DNA of 6,303 nt from Bacteriovoracaceae bacterium UBA1018 (GTDB taxonomy: Bacteria > Bdellovibrionota > UBA1018): assembly GCA_002291495.1 (NCBI GenBank), contig DBAE01000274.1, positions 7,071 through 13,373 of the forward strand. The letters run 5' to 3'. Position numbers and translations under genes: made by a program. Below, piece by piece: positions 5,458 through 6,303 of the stretch; within the stretch, counting starts at the first letter, position 1; every line of letters starts with the position of its first letter. The notes under the pieces are model-generated. The model was not told the origin of the DNA. It did no database searches and worked only from the letters and a program-made list of their open reading frames with translations.

Positions 5458-5981
5458 CTCGATCCACCATTAAGACTGCCCGCGCTCGAGTCTGTTCCTT
5501 GTGAACCGCTATTTAGCGTGCCGTTGACCTTGATCGGGCCAAAGACCTGTGTATTGGTCCGCAGATCTTCCAAAGACGCCACGTAATCTGCGAGTCGAAT
5601 TTTTACACCTTTTTGACGCTCTTGGTTTGCGCACTCTGTGGCAGATGGACATTCACTTCCAGATGTAATCTGGCACATTTGATTGACGATCTTCTTTTTC
5701 TTCTCCACAGTGCTGCCGTCGCGGTAGACTCGGTCACAAGTGAGAGCTGGGATGAAGCAGATTTTGTGTCCTTGACGGTTGGTGAAAGAATAGCGTTCCC
5801 TTTTTCCTTCAGCAGTTTCTGCGGAACTCAAAGTCGGAAGTGCGCAGTGATCCCAATCCCAACCATCGTCGGTAACTTCGGGTTCCGGATGGATTGTGGG
5901 ATTTCCTCCCTCGATTTCGAAAGTTTGTCCCCAGACACTTAGTGAAGCTAAGCCTAAAGCAAAAACTGCGATATATCGCAT
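5454..5981 (-). CDS. Six-cysteine exported protein, function unknown
   Basis: The 175-residue product starts MRYIAVFALGLASLSVWGQ, a short Sec signal peptide with probable cleavage after G18. The mature protein has six cysteines (46, 75, 82, 103, 111, 117), consistent with three disulfides in an oxidising compartment. Visible segments are an acidic and aromatic stretch around DDGWDWDHC (38-46), a strand ERYSFTNRQGHKICFIPALTC, a Lys-rich patch EKKKK (93-97) and a Cys-rich part to residue 117. The C-terminus (about 154-175) is a Gly/Ser/Asn-rich tail ending GGSR, probably disordered. No known domain was recognised. GGGGGAA precedes the ATG at short spacing. The gene overlaps the next small exported gene by four bases (ATGA), making a two-gene operon that is divergent from the glycine-zipper gene. 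Confidence 0.8.
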   Translation of the reverse strand: MRYIAVFALGLASLSVWGQTFEIEGGNPTIHPEPEVTDDGWDWDHCALPTLSSAETAEGKRERYSFTNRQGHKICFIPALTCDRVYRDGSTVEKKKKIVNQMCQITSGSECPSATECANQERQKGVKIRLADYVASLEDLRTNTQVFGPIKVNGTLNSGSQGTDSSAGSLNGGSR

Positions 5982-6009
5982 AGGTTCCCCCAGTCCTAAT
6001 CATGGTAAT

Positions 6010-6037
6010 TGGACACACATTGACGCGTCATCATAAA
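6010..6037 (+). promoter_or_regulatory. Candidate promoter of the glycine-zipper gene
   Basis: TGGACA (6010-6015, five of six to the -35 consensus), a 16-base spacer and CATAAA (6032-6037, four of six) form a plausible sigma-70 promoter. It would give a leader of about 70 bases. Confidence 0.35.
6021..6035. promoter_or_regulatory. Palindrome TGACGCGTCA and divergent -10 box
   Basis: The perfect 10-bp palindrome TGACGCGTCA (6021-6030) is in the divergent gap between the six-cysteine gene and the glycine-zipper gene. On the minus strand TATGAT (6035-6030), five of six to a -10 box, abuts it; no good -35 was found for it. A protein bound here could control both directions. Confidence 0.4.
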
Positions 6038-6056
6038 TCTCAAATCTGTTCAAAAT

Positions 6057-6072
6057 AGGTCGTCCGTGACCT
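6057..6072 (+). other. Inverted repeat AGGTC-N6-GACCT in the leader
   Basis: A 5-bp inverted repeat with a 6-base spacer lies in the probable 5' leader of the glycine-zipper gene, 35 bases before its ribosome binding site. It may be a small hairpin or a binding site; the stem is short. Confidence 0.25.
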
Positions 6073-6106
6073 GGGTTTTGGCACATGCGTTGCTCTATCT
6101 GGGCGC

Positions 6107-6110
6107 GGAG
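6107..6110 (+). promoter_or_regulatory. Ribosome binding site GGAG
   Basis: GGAG lies five bases before ATG 6116 and supports the start of the partial glycine-zipper gene. Confidence 0.6.
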
Positions 6111-6115
6111 ATATT

Positions 6116-6303
6116 ATGAGACTCAAAATAATTGGCGTGGGCGCATTAACCCTTTCATTGATGGTTCAGGCGGGCCGTACTAGCCCAGGTAAGAAAACGG
6201 CGATCGGCGGCGGTGCTGGAGCAGCCGTAGGAGCTGGTATCGGGGCGGCTGCCGGGGGGTGGAAAGGCGCTGGTATCGGGGCTGTCATCGGCGGCGCAGT
6301 AGG
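6116..6303 (+). CDS. Glycine-zipper envelope protein (3' end missing)
   Basis: The first 62 codons are visible and the frame runs off the right edge. Residues 1-19 (MRLKIIGVGALTLSLMVQA) form a signal peptide, followed by GRTSPGKKTAIG. From residue 31 on, the sequence is a Gly/Ala-rich glycine zipper with GxxxG-type spacing (AVGAGIGAAAGG, then GAGIGAVIGG), typical of glycine-zipper proteins of the outer membrane such as the Rick-17kDa-like and YMGG-like families. These often continue into an OmpA-like or other C-terminal domain that cannot be seen here. Related proteins are usually lipoproteins with Cys at the position that is Arg21 here, so this one may be cut by signal peptidase I (VQA) and not lipidated. 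The gene is divergent from the six-cysteine gene. Confidence 0.8.
   Translation, partial: MRLKIIGVGALTLSLMVQAGRTSPGKKTAIGGGAGAAVGAGIGAAAGGWKGAGIGAVIGGAV

Noticed and set aside
5613..5942. Plus-strand open frame opposite the six-cysteine gene
   Set aside because: No ribosome binding site or domain. The opposite frame has a signal peptide, paired cysteines and operon structure.
1..6303. tRNA, rRNA, insertion sequence or integration site
   Set aside because: No cloverleaf, rRNA-like segment, transposase reading frame or terminal inverted repeats were seen.

Overview
The window reads as a stretch of a Gram-negative bacterial chromosome with balanced to slightly A/T-leaning base composition. It is dense in exported proteins: lipobox, Sec signal peptides, a glycine zipper. 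It also carries a CheX-type chemotaxis phosphatase domain and ankyrin repeats. This mixture of signalling genes and many small species-specific secreted proteins resembles the Bdellovibrionota and other former Deltaproteobacteria. That placement is an impression from gene style, not from any marker gene.

Layout. (1) Bases 3-2074, + strand: the 3' part of an ankyrin-repeat gene, whose stop codon overlaps the start of a STAS-CheX two-domain protein (TAATG). This looks like a translationally coupled cytoplasmic signalling pair. The ankyrin gene carries about 70 residues of short VVKG-type repeats inserted into the turn of one ankyrin repeat. (2) 2075-2251: non-coding, with palindromes and a tandem TCCGGTCC direct repeat in front of the next gene. 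(3) 2252-4388, + strand: a secreted protein with the diagnostic features of a MACPF (membrane attack complex/perforin) domain. It is followed 66 bases later by a secreted Gly/Ser/Thr-rich low-complexity protein, and the pair ends at a strong symmetrical terminator that also serves the convergent gene. (4) 4413-4958, - strand: a lipoprotein with a TGYNQ tandem repeat in a probable surface loop. (5) 5182-5981, - strand: two overlapping genes (ATGA) for a six-cysteine exported protein and a tiny exported protein, with a weak terminator after them. (6) 5982-6115: a divergent promoter region centred on the perfect palindrome TGACGCGTCA. (7) 6116 to the right edge, + strand: the 5' part of a glycine-zipper envelope protein.

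How they may work together. The ankyrin and STAS-CheX genes probably act together as a protein-interaction and phosphosignal module. The MACPF-like gene and its Gly-rich neighbour are the most interesting pair: a candidate pore-forming effector with a co-expressed secreted companion. The remaining genes are unrelated or loosely related envelope proteins. Functions beyond the STAS, CheX, ankyrin, MACPF and glycine-zipper assignments are unknown from sequence alone.
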